A stretch of 25,847 nucleotides of DNA from JAGLSB01 sp023135955 (lineage in GTDB: Bacteria > Bacteroidota > Bacteroidia > Bacteroidales > GCA-2748055), in contig DAOVIO010000042.1 of NCBI GenBank assembly GCA_030673645.1, forward strand, positions 1-25,847. The letters are read 5' to 3'. Position numbers and translations under genes: made by a program. Shown here in pieces: positions 16,819 through 24,121 of this stretch. Under the pieces are notes generated by a model that saw only the letters and a program-made list of their open reading frames with translations, was not told where the DNA came from and did not search any database. The first letter of the stretch is position 1. Each line of letters opens with the position of its first letter.

Positions 16819-17634
16819 TTGGTAAAATATAGCATATACATTGTAATTGCTATTACTTCAATAAGTTCTTGTGTAACTCCTGATAATTATAAGTATTTGT
16901 CATTTTTTTTCGACGGTGTACCGGATCCTTCAGTAAATGAAAATATAGAAATCAATTTAACTGACAGTTCTACTCAAATTATACAAATAGATAGTTCAAG
17001 TATTATACCTCAGGTAATTATACATATCCCGTATGCCGAGAATGAATGTAACTCCTGCCATGATAAAAACTTCTTAGGTGCGTATATCAAACCTCAACCT
17101 GCCCTATGTTATCTATGCCATGAAGACTTTAATGAAACTTATAAATCTTTACATGGTCCGGTACAAGGAGGATACTGTACTTCTTGTCACGACCCCCATA
17201 AATCAAAAATCTCAAACTTATTAGTTAAAGAAGGGAAAGAATTGTGTTTTACATGTCATGAATCATCAGCTTTAAGTCTTGGTAATTTGCATTCCGATAT
17301 TGGAGAAAATAACTGCATTGATTGCCATAACCCACACGGAGCTGTAAATAATAATTATTTGGTTGAAGGTACATGCCTGAACTGTCACGATAATTTTAAT
17401 AAAAATTATAAGTATGTACATGGACCTGTAGCTGCTGGATATTGTAATACCTGCCATGATTCACATAGCTCAGATAAGGAGAATTTATTATTACGTACAG
17501 GGCAGGATTTATGTACAAATTGTCATGATATAAATATATTATTACAAAATGAAGCTCACGAGGAGATAGATAATATAAGTTGTCTGGAATGCCATAATGC
17601 ACATGGAGGTGAGGATAGATTTATATTTAATTAG
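16819..17634 (+). CDS. Nine-haem lipoprotein cytochrome c
   Basis: 271 residues from a TTG at 16819. An in-frame stop lies at 16810 and no ATG occurs before the lipoprotein Cys, so a TTG start is forced. The signal is Val-Lys, a hydrophobic run, then Ile-Ser-Ser-Cys (Cys18), a lipobox. Just after it comes Leu-Ser-Phe-Phe-Phe-Asp-Gly-Val-Pro-Asp-Pro, a tag I recognise from cytochrome lipoproteins of extracellular electron-transfer clusters. Nine CXXCH motifs follow (CNSCH, CYLCH, CTSCH, CFTCH, CIDCH, CLNCH, CNTCH, CTNCH, CLECH), many followed by Pro-His or Ala-His. Two halves resemble each other (Tyr-Lys-x-x-His-Gly-Pro-Val-x-x-Gly-Tyr-Cys occurs twice), which suggests internal duplication. 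It is likely anchored to the outer membrane and, with the barrel upstream, could carry electrons across it (inference). Confidence 0.87.
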   Translation: MVKYSIYIVIAITSISSCVTPDNYKYLSFFFDGVPDPSVNENIEINLTDSSTQIIQIDSSSIIPQVIIHIPYAENECNSCHDKNFLGAYIKPQPALCYLCHEDFNETYKSLHGPVQGGYCTSCHDPHKSKISNLLVKEGKELCFTCHESSALSLGNLHSDIGENNCIDCHNPHGAVNNNYLVEGTCLNCHDNFNKNYKYVHGPVAAGYCNTCHDSHSSDKENLLLRTGQDLCTNCHDINILLQNEAHEEIDNISCLECHNAHGGEDRFIFN

Positions 17635-17672
17635 AAAGAAATTTTATATGGATAATAATGAATGATGTACTG

Positions 17673-17794
17673 CCCCCCTCCTCCCGATAGCTATCGGGAC
17701 TCCCCCCTAAAAGGTGGAGGCAAGAGTTTTGGAGGAGTTCATCAATAAAGGATAAACTATTCCCTCTCCTTTAGGGGAGGGTCAGGGAGGGGTA
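17673..17794. repeat. G/C-rich palindromic intergenic repeat
   Basis: This stretch between two cytochrome genes has long C and G runs unlike its surroundings. It includes the perfect 18-bp palindrome TCCCGATAGCTATCGGGA (17682-17699) and a second foldable piece, CCTCTCCTTTAGGGGAGG (near 17763-17780), followed by GGTCAGGGAGGGG. Repeats of this type are scattered between genes in many Bacteroidota genomes. The hairpins could weaken transcription between the two genes. Confidence 0.6.
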
Positions 17795-17841
17795 TAAAGA
17801 AGAAAGTTAAAATGACTAATGACCTATAAAATCTAAAACAT

Positions 17842-19116
17842 ATGAAAAAGCTGACCATCATATTATTCAGCATTATTTTCAGTTTCAGCCTTTCCGGCCA
17901 AACAGAAAATTTGAGCTGTACAGATTGCCATGATACCTACATTCAACATGAGGTAATGCATGCTGTTGCTGCCGATGACTGCGAGACTTGTCATATGTCT
18001 ACCGGTAGCGAACATCCGCAAGATGGTGTAAAAGGCTTTGATCTGGGTGACGAAATGCCTGCTTTATGTTTTATGTGCCATGAAGAACACACAAAAGAGA
18101 ACGTGCATGCGGTATCTACTGAATGTCTGATGTGTCATTCTCCCCACGGATCGGCTAATAAATCTTTATTGTTAAGTTCTCCACAATCTATACTATGCGC
18201 TGAATGCCACGATATGAGTTTAGTCGAAAAACGGGTAAAGCACGAACCTCTTGCCGATGGTAATTGTACAAGTTGTCACCACCCACATCAATCCGATTAT
18301 TCTCAATTATTAAAAGCAGAAAAACCGCAACTTTGCTTCAATTGCCATGTATCTGTACAAATGGAAACCGGATTAGAAAACATTCACCCTCCTTTAGACG
18401 ATGAATGTGCAAACTGTCACAATGTACACAGTACTGTAGACGACAAATTGCTTATTCAAAAAATGCCCGATCTTTGTTATAATTGTCACGATATGCAGAC
18501 AACCATCGAAGAAGCTCCAGTAGATCATAAAGTGGTAAGCGATGGAAAAGGATGCTCAAACTGTCATTCACCCCATGCATCAGACCAGAGAAGTTTTTTA
18601 CTTGATACAGAAAAGGAACTTTGTTTAAGCTGCCATAGCAAAACCATTGAAACTGAAGATAAAACTTTAAGCAATATTGGACAGACCTTAAAAAAAGGAA
18701 ACTATATTCACGGCGTCATTGAAGGCGATGGCTGTATAGTATGCCATAATCCGCACTCTTCAGATAAATCTCTGCTTTTGAACGGAGCATTTCCTTCAGA
18801 AGAATATGTTGCTGCTACAGCCGAAAATTTCGATATCTGCTTTATGTGTCATGATTCACAGCTTATGACAGTTGAGTTTTCTGAATACACAACAAACTTC
18901 AGAAATGGGGATCAGAACATGCATTATTTACATATTAACGGCAATAAAGGACGTAATTGTAATCTTTGCCATAACGTGCATGGATCAGCATACGAGCACC
19001 TAATAGCTGATAAAGTTATGTTTGGGAAATGGGAAATGCCAATGGAATATAAATTGTTAGAAAATGGAGGAAGTTGCAAAACCGGATGCCATGCTGAGAA
19101 GAAATATATCAGATAA
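17842..19116 (+). CDS. Multihaem cytochrome c with 14 CXXCH and one CX3CH motif
   Basis: 424 residues with a signal peptide (1-19, ending Ser-Gly-Gln). Fourteen CXXCH motifs are spread along the whole mature protein, from CTDCH near residue 26 to CNLCH near 375. A fifteenth site near the C-terminus reads Cys-Lys-Thr-Gly-Cys-His, with three residues between the cysteines. Many motifs are followed by Pro-His, Val-His or Met, and the spacing repeats as pairs (doubled-CXXCH, cytochrome c3-like). Little other structure is present, so the chain is essentially a haem wire. It has no lipobox, barrel or T9SS domain, so it is periplasmic or passes through the barrel. It follows the nine-haem lipoprotein by 207 bp, a gap that holds a G/C-rich repeat. 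Likely role (inference): electron carrier feeding or lining the conduit. Confidence 0.87.
   Translation: MKKLTIILFSIIFSFSLSGQTENLSCTDCHDTYIQHEVMHAVAADDCETCHMSTGSEHPQDGVKGFDLGDEMPALCFMCHEEHTKENVHAVSTECLMCHSPHGSANKSLLLSSPQSILCAECHDMSLVEKRVKHEPLADGNCTSCHHPHQSDYSQLLKAEKPQLCFNCHVSVQMETGLENIHPPLDDECANCHNVHSTVDDKLLIQKMPDLCYNCHDMQTTIEEAPVDHKVVSDGKGCSNCHSPHASDQRSFLLDTEKELCLSCHSKTIETEDKTLSNIGQTLKKGNYIHGVIEGDGCIVCHNPHSSDKSLLLNGAFPSEEYVAATAENFDICFMCHDSQLMTVEFSEYTTNFRNGDQNMHYLHINGNKGRNCNLCHNVHGSAYEHLIADKVMFGKWEMPMEYKLLENGGSCKTGCHAEKKYIR
19099..19112. promoter_or_regulatory. Weak match to the activator palindrome
   Basis: AAGAAATATATCAG matches 11 of 14 positions of the A-Y-GATAT-W-TATC-R-T motif found twice before the OmcE-like gene. 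Its centre is about 120 bp upstream of the predicted start of the c554-like gene, inside the end of the preceding gene. The match is poor in one half and could be chance. Confidence 0.2.
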
Positions 19117-19201
19117 AATAAAAACATTTGAGAAAATCTTTGTGAAAAGAAAAACAATTTGTATTTTTAGAATGAAAAACAATTAATATTTATTGAAATC
19201 A

Positions 19202-19217
19202 TGGCATGAAAGTTGAT
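19202..19217 (+). promoter_or_regulatory. Sigma-54 (-24/-12) promoter of the c554-like gene
   Basis: TGGCATGAAAGTTGAT fits TGGCACG-N4-TTGCW with the invariant GG (19203-19204) and TTG (19213-19215) correctly spaced and two differences at less strict places. Transcription would begin near 19227, giving a short leader before the ATG at 19251. This is the second such site in the island. Confidence 0.7.
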
Positions 19218-19250
19218 CTTTAATTAAATATTATCGTAAAAATAATAACC

Positions 19251-19739
19251 ATGAAAAAAATGAAAGTAATCTTTTTATTTATCACAATTTTTGCTTGCAC
19301 AAGTTTAACTGCACAGAACTTTAAATATATTGGTGCCGCTAAGTGTAAAATGTGTCATAACAAACCAGAAAAAGGCGAGCAGTTCAATAAATGGAGTGCA
19401 GCTCCTCATGCAAATGCAATGAAATCACTAAGTGCTGAAGAGGCCAAAGACCCTAAGTGCTTAAAATGCCATTCTACTGCTGGTCATGTCGATGCCGGTC
19501 TTGTTGCTACTTTAACTGTTGAAGAGGGAGTTTCATGCGAAACATGCCACGGTCCCGGAAGTGCTTACAAAGGGATGTCTGTCATGAAGAAACAAGAGCT
19601 TGCCCTTACCAAAGGATTAATTATTCCGGATGAAGCCTTATGTAAAACATGTCATAACGAAGAGAGTGCTCACTTCAAAGGATTTAACTATGCTGAAGCT
19701 TTGACAAAGATCGCACATCCAAATCCACTGGCTAAATAA
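19251..19739 (+). CDS. Periplasmic tetrahaem cytochrome c (c554-like)
   Basis: 162 residues with a signal peptide (1-22, ending Leu-Thr-Ala-Gln). Four CXXCH motifs lie at Cys32-His36, Cys70-His74, Cys96-His100 and Cys131-His135. The mature start Tyr-Ile-Gly-Ala-Ala-Lys-Cys-Lys-x-Cys-His, the segment Trp-Ser-Ala-Ala-Pro-His-Ala-Asn-Ala-Met, and Gly-Val-Ser-Cys-Glu-Thr-Cys-His-Gly-Pro-Gly-Ser after haem 2 are hallmarks of the cytochrome c554-type family. Members shuttle electrons or reduce small nitrogen compounds in other bacteria. Which applies here cannot be read from the sequence. It has its own sigma-54 promoter and a strong terminator, so it is a separate unit probably co-regulated with the OmcE-like gene. 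A soluble periplasmic carrier between the inner membrane and the outer-membrane conduit is the natural role (inference). Confidence 0.87.
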   Translation: MKKMKVIFLFITIFACTSLTAQNFKYIGAAKCKMCHNKPEKGEQFNKWSAAPHANAMKSLSAEEAKDPKCLKCHSTAGHVDAGLVATLTVEEGVSCETCHGPGSAYKGMSVMKKQELALTKGLIIPDEALCKTCHNEESAHFKGFNYAEALTKIAHPNPLAK

Positions 19740-19762
19740 GTAAGAAAAGATATTCTTTGTTT

Positions 19763-19800
19763 AAAAATCCTTTGTCGTAATTCGACAAAGGATTTTTTTT
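19763..19800 (+). terminator. Rho-independent terminator after the c554-like gene
   Basis: A perfect 15-bp stem (19763-19777 with 19783-19797, AAAAATCCTTTGTCG / CGACAAAGGATTTTT) and a TAATT loop are followed by further T. It starts 24 bp after the stop codon and closes the cytochrome island. Confidence 0.92.
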
Positions 19801-19931
19801 GTAGCTTTTTTTGAAGTTCAATCGAACAGTTATACAAATCACAAAGCTTTAGGAGGTTTGTCATTTTGTGAACAAAGAAAAAATACTTTGTCTGTGTTTT
19901 ATTTACTTTCAATCCAGTAACTGCAAAGAAT

Positions 19932-20097
19932 ACGAGATTGCTTCGCCTCCTCCGTCGTCTCGCAATGACCACAACCACAAGGGAGTAGGGGTAAATAAGT
20001 TGGCGGCTTTGCCGCCAACTTATTTATCCCAACGCACCATAAAGTCGCCGTCCTTGCGAAGTCGCGTGAGGCACGAGTGCGACTGAAGCAATCTCGT
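19932..20097. repeat. MITE-like inverted-repeat element with internal hairpin
   Basis: A 166-bp element is bounded by a perfect 13-bp inverted repeat, ACGAGATTGCTTC (19932-19944) and GAAGCAATCTCGT (20085-20097). Next to the left end stands GTCGTCTCGCAATGAC, a word common in intergenic repeats of many bacteria. In the middle is a nearly perfect 20-bp hairpin (19988-20007 with 20011-20030, one G-T pair, 3-nt loop TTT). It encodes nothing convincing and is G/C-richer than the neighbouring genes. It fills the gap between two converging genes. Confidence 0.75.
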
Positions 20098-20195
20098 TCT
20101 CACAAACAGTATTGCATGACATTACAAAGGAGCCCAAGGCACAAGAGCGTCTGAAGAAAGAGCAAAACTAAACCTTCATTAAAAGACCTCGGGTA

Positions 20196-21485
20196 TTATG
20201 GATTTTGAAGATCGACACACACCATCTTTTCCAAATCGCGAATGATTAACTTCCCTTTACTAAAGGCTAGCGGTGCCCAGGCCTGAGATTTTTTCGAATC
20301 GAAAAACGAAGCTTTTCCAAGTTCCTTATAACCTTCGGGAGATGGCTCGATCAAATGGATATCACCATTATTACCATTTTGATTAATTATTAATCCATCA
20401 ATCAGAATTAAAGCACCCAAATCAAAACCAGGAGCCGATTCCCTTCCCCACACAACTTCTCCATCCAATGTTAAGCATTTCATATGATCGGGCTTTTTAG
20501 TATGATTCAAATAAAGGTGATCCTCGAATAATACAGCTGGATGCATTTTACTACCAGCTTCTTCGGTAAAAAACAACTCCTTTACAATGAAATCTCCACC
20601 TTCATCTGTTATCTCCAACATGATGGATACAGGATCATAATTTCCATTATATGAGCAATCCGTTAACAAAAGTCTTTTATCGTCTATAACAGTTGGAGGT
20701 GTTATATTGCCGTAGGAATATAGACCTTCGTATTCCCATAATTCTTTACCCGTATTTGCTTCAAATGATACGACTTCGTTAAATACTGTTGAATCTTTTC
20801 TGTCATAGGAACTGATCATAATTACCTGATCGAGTCCTCCATAATTTGCCAAAGTTGGAGATGCATGAAAATTAATACCTGTTAATGCTCGACTTTTCCA
20901 TACTAATTCCCCGCTTAGTTTATTGAATGCTGTAACACCAGCTTTTTTCCCATGAGGAGCAACAATCACCAAATCCCCATAAATGATAGGCGATTGAGAA
21001 AATCCCCAATTTGTATATTTCCCTTCAAATTCTTCCACCAGATTAATATTCCAAACAGGTTGATGCGTTTTTTTGTTGATGCAATATAAATCCCCATAAG
21101 GACCAACACTCCAGATATACTTTTTCTCAACCGTAGGAACAGCCCTTGAACCTGGATATGGCAACTCTCCAATAGCATCATATGAGTAATTCCATATTTC
21201 ATCTCCGGAATCTAAATCTATACATCTCAGAATATCTTTTTCACCCTTTTTCCTATCAAGAATAAATACTTCGCCATCAAAAATGCTAACGCCACCATAG
21301 CCTTCACCTAAAGGAAATGACCATAACTCTTTTGGTCCGTCCTCTCCCCAGGATCTTAAAATATTTTCCCCACTAGCAATAGCATTTCTATTCGGACCTA
21401 AATATTGATTCCAATTGGTTTCCTGCATACAACTTTGGAATGATAAAATAAAAATAAAAAGGAGGATGTTTGTGGTAGTTTTCAT
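20196..21485 (-). CDS. PQQ-type beta-propeller lipoprotein
   Basis: 429 residues. The signal ends in Ser-Phe-Gln-Ser-Cys (Cys19), a lipobox. The mature protein begins with Trp-Asn-Gln-Tyr-Leu-Gly-Pro-Asn-Arg-Asn, a start typical of the PQQ-binding-like (BamB-type) propeller family. Blades of the form Gly-(Glu/Asp)-x-(Val/Ile)-(Trp) with Asp-Leu-Asp-Ser-Gly-Asp-Glu-Ile-Trp-Asn and Leu-Ser-Gly-Glu-Leu-Val-Trp-Lys recur about seven times. No catalytic residues for a quinoprotein dehydrogenase can be confirmed by eye, so enzyme activity is not claimed. It is probably anchored in the outer or inner membrane facing the periplasm. It is transcribed towards the cytochrome island and is separated from it by a terminator and a repeat, so a shared function is not implied. 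Confidence 0.8.
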   Translation of the reverse strand: MKTTTNILLFIFILSFQSCMQETNWNQYLGPNRNAIASGENILRSWGEDGPKELWSFPLGEGYGGVSIFDGEVFILDRKKGEKDILRCIDLDSGDEIWNYSYDAIGELPYPGSRAVPTVEKKYIWSVGPYGDLYCINKKTHQPVWNINLVEEFEGKYTNWGFSQSPIIYGDLVIVAPHGKKAGVTAFNKLSGELVWKSRALTGINFHASPTLANYGGLDQVIMISSYDRKDSTVFNEVVSFEANTGKELWEYEGLYSYGNITPPTVIDDKRLLLTDCSYNGNYDPVSIMLEITDEGGDFIVKELFFTEEAGSKMHPAVLFEDHLYLNHTKKPDHMKCLTLDGEVVWGRESAPGFDLGALILIDGLIINQNGNNGDIHLIEPSPEGYKELGKASFFDSKKSQAWAPLAFSKGKLIIRDLEKMVCVDLQNP

Positions 21486-21770
21486 ATAGGATAAATTTGT
21501 TTTTCTTAAAACTACAAAAATTCTATATATATTTTTTAGTGAACTCGGTATATACTGCTATGAACTCAGCGCCCCTATGGATTTTAACATTTTTTTAACA
21601 ACTTTTTCTACGTATTCGGCCACTAATATCGGATGCCTAACAATCCTATATACGTTCTATATTAATACTATTGTTCAATGTATTATGTTTCAAATTTTTG
21701 AAAACAGATTATAGAAAATAGTTAGATTGCTCCTTCAAAGGATAATGTAAGCCTACAAATTGATCTTAAA
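21486..21770. other. Intergenic region without recognisable features
   Basis: 285 bp of AT-rich DNA between the HsmA-like gene and the propeller lipoprotein gene, both leftward. It should carry the promoter of the propeller gene, but no match to the Bacteroidetes or sigma-54 consensus stands out, and no hairpin or open frame is evident. Confidence 0.4.
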
Positions 21771-22151
21771 CTATTTCATGGCAACCATCAAACTTCCAGT
21801 AATATAAGCCAGTACCCACAATATATAGGCCACTCTGGAATACAGGTGAATAGCACGTGTTACTACTTTCCCGGAACCATTTCTTATTCTGTATCTCCAA
21901 AGAAGAAAGGCATCAGTGATCATCAGCGCGAGGGCAGAATAACCCATTATTCCATGAATTGTAAAAGGACTGTTTTCAGATACGATAATCATCATCGTCG
22001 TGGCCGAAATATCCAGAATTACACCCAGAGTTAAAAATATCAGCACTATGTTAATAACAACTTTTTTCCTCTGTTCTGTTATGATGGCAATAGAATAGGA
22101 GATTAAAGCAAGAGTTACAATTGTTGCAGCAAAAATGGCAAGGGTTTTCAT
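21771..22151 (-). CDS. HsmA-family four-helix membrane protein
   Basis: 126 residues with four predicted transmembrane helices (about 3-22, 32-53, 66-87, 103-123). It fits the HsmA (TIGR03987) plan: a Leu-Asp-Ile-Ser-Ala-Thr-Thr-Met segment in helix 2, Phe-Thr-Ile-His-Gly-Ile-Met-Gly-Tyr before helix 3, and a second conserved His in Ala-Ile-His-Leu-Tyr-Ser before helix 4. In Clostridioides difficile HsmA binds haem and protects against haem and oxidative stress. The two His here could ligate haem b. It follows the cytochrome-b-like membrane gene by 65 bp on the same strand, and the two probably form one unit. Both are small membrane proteins with His pairs in a cytochrome-rich neighbourhood. 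Function here is inferred from the family. Confidence 0.7.
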   Translation of the reverse strand: MKTLAIFAATIVTLALISYSIAIITEQRKKVVINIVLIFLTLGVILDISATTMMIIVSENSPFTIHGIMGYSALALMITDAFLLWRYRIRNGSGKVVTRAIHLYSRVAYILWVLAYITGSLMVAMK

Positions 22152-22216
22152 AATAATTGTTTTATTTATACTTAGCTTTTCTTTATCAAATCTTAATTTT
22201 CCGTATTTAACTTTAT

Positions 22217-22654
22217 TTATCTAAATAATGCCATAATACCAGAAATTAGTACAACAATAAACGATATTCCAAAGTAAAATGTAGCTGCCCGAAACTTTTT
22301 CCTGTCAGATGTTATCTGTTTTATAAATAGCATTCCTATTTGTGAAAGTAATAATGCAAAGAGCATTAAGGATACATGTTCTATAACCCAGAACTTTATG
22401 TTACTTTGTCTTACTGCTTGCTCCAGACTCATACCCGAAGTATGAATTTCATATTTAAGATAAATGTAAAGGAAAATGCCTGTCAGCAACTCGAGATATA
22501 GAAAAAGAGTAAAAAAGAATGACAGCCGTTTAAATGCAGGTTTATATTGTTTCCCCTGTGCCCACCCTATAATGGCCCATGTTATCATTATAAGAGCAAC
22601 TATGAAAAATATTGAACTTAAGAGGTAATGAACAAGAATAACAAAATCATACAT
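22217..22654 (-). CDS. Cytochrome-b-like four-helix membrane protein
   Basis: 145 residues with four predicted transmembrane helices (about 7-30, 43-66, 88-110, 122-142). The layout is an N-terminal His in helix 1 (Leu-Val-His-Tyr-Leu-Leu), a Leu-Glu-Leu-Leu-Thr-Gly-Ile helix 2, and Val-Ile-Glu-His-Val-Ser-Leu-Met at the start of helix 3. This resembles a small Bacteroidota family annotated as cytochrome b, in which these histidines are candidate haem ligands. No soluble domain is present. It lies 65 bp upstream of the HsmA-like gene on the same strand. It may be an inner-membrane redox or haem-handling protein. The resemblance is at the level of pattern only. Confidence 0.6.
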   Translation of the reverse strand: MYDFVILVHYLLSSIFFIVALIMITWAIIGWAQGKQYKPAFKRLSFFFTLFLYLELLTGIFLYIYLKYEIHTSGMSLEQAVRQSNIKFWVIEHVSLMLFALLLSQIGMLFIKQITSDRKKFRAATFYFGISFIVVLISGIMALFR

Positions 22655-22758
22655 AATTACTTCCTTATTATTGCTTTTATAAAATTAAAAAATATCGCTA
22701 TATTACATTTCAATTCTGTAGGAATCCTGTGTTTTGAAAAAAATATTTGGGGGTTGAG

Positions 22759-22859
22759 GGTTAGCTGTTAGCTGTTGGCGGTTAGCGGTTAGCGGTTGGC
22801 GGTTAGCTTTTTACTAATAGCTAAAGGCCATGGCTAAAGGCTAAAAGCTAAAAGCTAAC
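22759..22859. repeat. Inverted array of heptamer repeats
   Basis: The left half (22759-22807) is a tandem of about seven 7-bp units of the form GTTAGCT, GTTAGCG or GTTGGCG. The right half (22819-22859) is a tandem of complementary units GCTAAAG or GCTAAAA ending in GCTAAC. The two halves can fold on each other. The array ends 2 bp before the stop codon of the sensor kinase gene and probably acts as its transcription end. Confidence 0.8.
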
Positions 22860-22861
22860 AC

Positions 22862-24121
22862 CTACCTGAAAGATATAGTAAAAACATGTAGATCATTTAA
22901 ATACTGGTAGCTAATTGTAAAACCATATAAATCGCAGATTTTTTTAACTAAAGACAGGCCCAGTCCCAAAGAATCCGATTTTCTATCTAATTTTGTATAC
23001 CGGTCAAGGATATTTTTGTTTGACAGATCTGTTTTCTCCCCTGAATTTGAAATTGTAAGCTCTCCCCCATTAAGCTCAATTATTACTTCTCCATTTTCAA
23101 TATTATGAAGAACTGCATTTTTTATTAAATTCACAATAAGCACATCTACCAACATCGGGTCTCCAATTAAAGGAATATCGTCAGTCATTAAATACTTAAG
23201 ATCAATATTTCTAAGCTTTGTTAAGGATGTAAAATCATCAAGATGACTTTTAATAAGCTCATCTATTGAGATCCTCTCCTTATGAGTAAATTGATCATTA
23301 TCAATTTTAGTAAATAATACCAGGGTTTTATTCAGCTTTGATAATCTGGAATTAGTTTTTTGGATATCTCTTATTAACTCTGCCTGTCTGTTATTTAAGG
23401 GCATCGATTGCAGAAGTAATTCACATTTTAACCTTATTATGGCAAGCGGTGTTTGAATTTCATGAGAAATATTGCCGGTAAATTCCTTAAGGTTCACATA
23501 ATCATCGTGAAGCTTACTAATCATCTTATTTAAAGTTGAATTCAGTAAACTAAATTCAGCAATTTCTGAATTCTCAAAATGTATCTTGCTCTCCTTATTA
23601 ACATTATAGGACTTCAACTTTTTAACTGTTAAAAAAAAGTCTGACCATATCCGTTCAAAGATGAACCGATTGAGAAGATATATAAAGAGAATAAAGATGA
23701 TGATAATAATGCTTACGATAAGTGTGATCCTTTCGATCAATTGCGTGGATACATTGAGAGATTTATAAATACATATCCGATAAAAATCCGAATTGATTTT
23801 AATTTCTGAAATAAACAATTTATACTGCTTATATGAATTATCCAATTCATCCAAAAGAATTGTATCCTTATAAAAGGGCTGGTAATGACCCTCTGCATTC
23901 ACTTTCTCAACAGTAATATAACCAGGCAAGGATAAGCCACTATATACATTTGGATTTTCTTTAAACTCATGAATAATAGATTGCATTGTGGACTGAAGTT
24001 CCTTCTTAATTTCTCTATCGGTTGTAGATTTAAGGATTATGTAGAACACGATGCTCCCAATAAAGACAACAAATAGAATAGTAGTAATTAAAATGTAACT
24101 CGTTCTACTTAAAAGTTTCAT
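22862..24121 (-). CDS. Sensor histidine kinase (EnvZ/QseC-like)
   Basis: 419 residues. Transmembrane helices are at about 10-30 and 131-151, with a small periplasmic domain of about 100 residues between them that has no haem motif. A linker region leads to the phosphoacceptor helix with His220 in Gly-Asn-Ile-Ser-His-Glu-Ile-Gln-Thr-Pro-Leu. The ATPase domain shows the N box (Leu-Ile-Lys-Asn-Ala-Val-Leu-His-Asn) and a late glycine box (Leu-Gly-Leu-Gly-Leu-Ser-Leu-Val). The G1 Asp-x-Gly box appears weakened to Ile-Ser-Asn-Ser-Gly-Glu, as in several Bacteroidetes kinases. Its ATG overlaps the end of the response regulator gene by 4 bp (24118-24121), so the two are translated together and act as a pair. 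The signal is unknown. Confidence 0.9.
   Translation of the reverse strand: MKLLSRTSYILITTILFVVFIGSIVFYIILKSTTDREIKKELQSTMQSIIHEFKENPNVYSGLSLPGYITVEKVNAEGHYQPFYKDTILLDELDNSYKQYKLFISEIKINSDFYRICIYKSLNVSTQLIERITLIVSIIIIIFILFIYLLNRFIFERIWSDFFLTVKKLKSYNVNKESKIHFENSEIAEFSLLNSTLNKMISKLHDDYVNLKEFTGNISHEIQTPLAIIRLKCELLLQSMPLNNRQAELIRDIQKTNSRLSKLNKTLVLFTKIDNDQFTHKERISIDELIKSHLDDFTSLTKLRNIDLKYLMTDDIPLIGDPMLVDVLIVNLIKNAVLHNIENGEVIIELNGGELTISNSGEKTDLSNKNILDRYTKLDRKSDSLGLGLSLVKKICDLYGFTISYQYLNDLHVFTISFR

Noticed and set aside
19688..19978. Leftward open frame with an Arg-rich start
   Set aside because: It runs through a terminator and the edge of a repeat element and overlaps the end of the c554-like gene. 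The Arg run comes from the repeat sequence.
22759..22859. Possible CRISPR array
   Set aside because: The units are 7 bp, adjacent and without spacers, and the array inverts in the middle.
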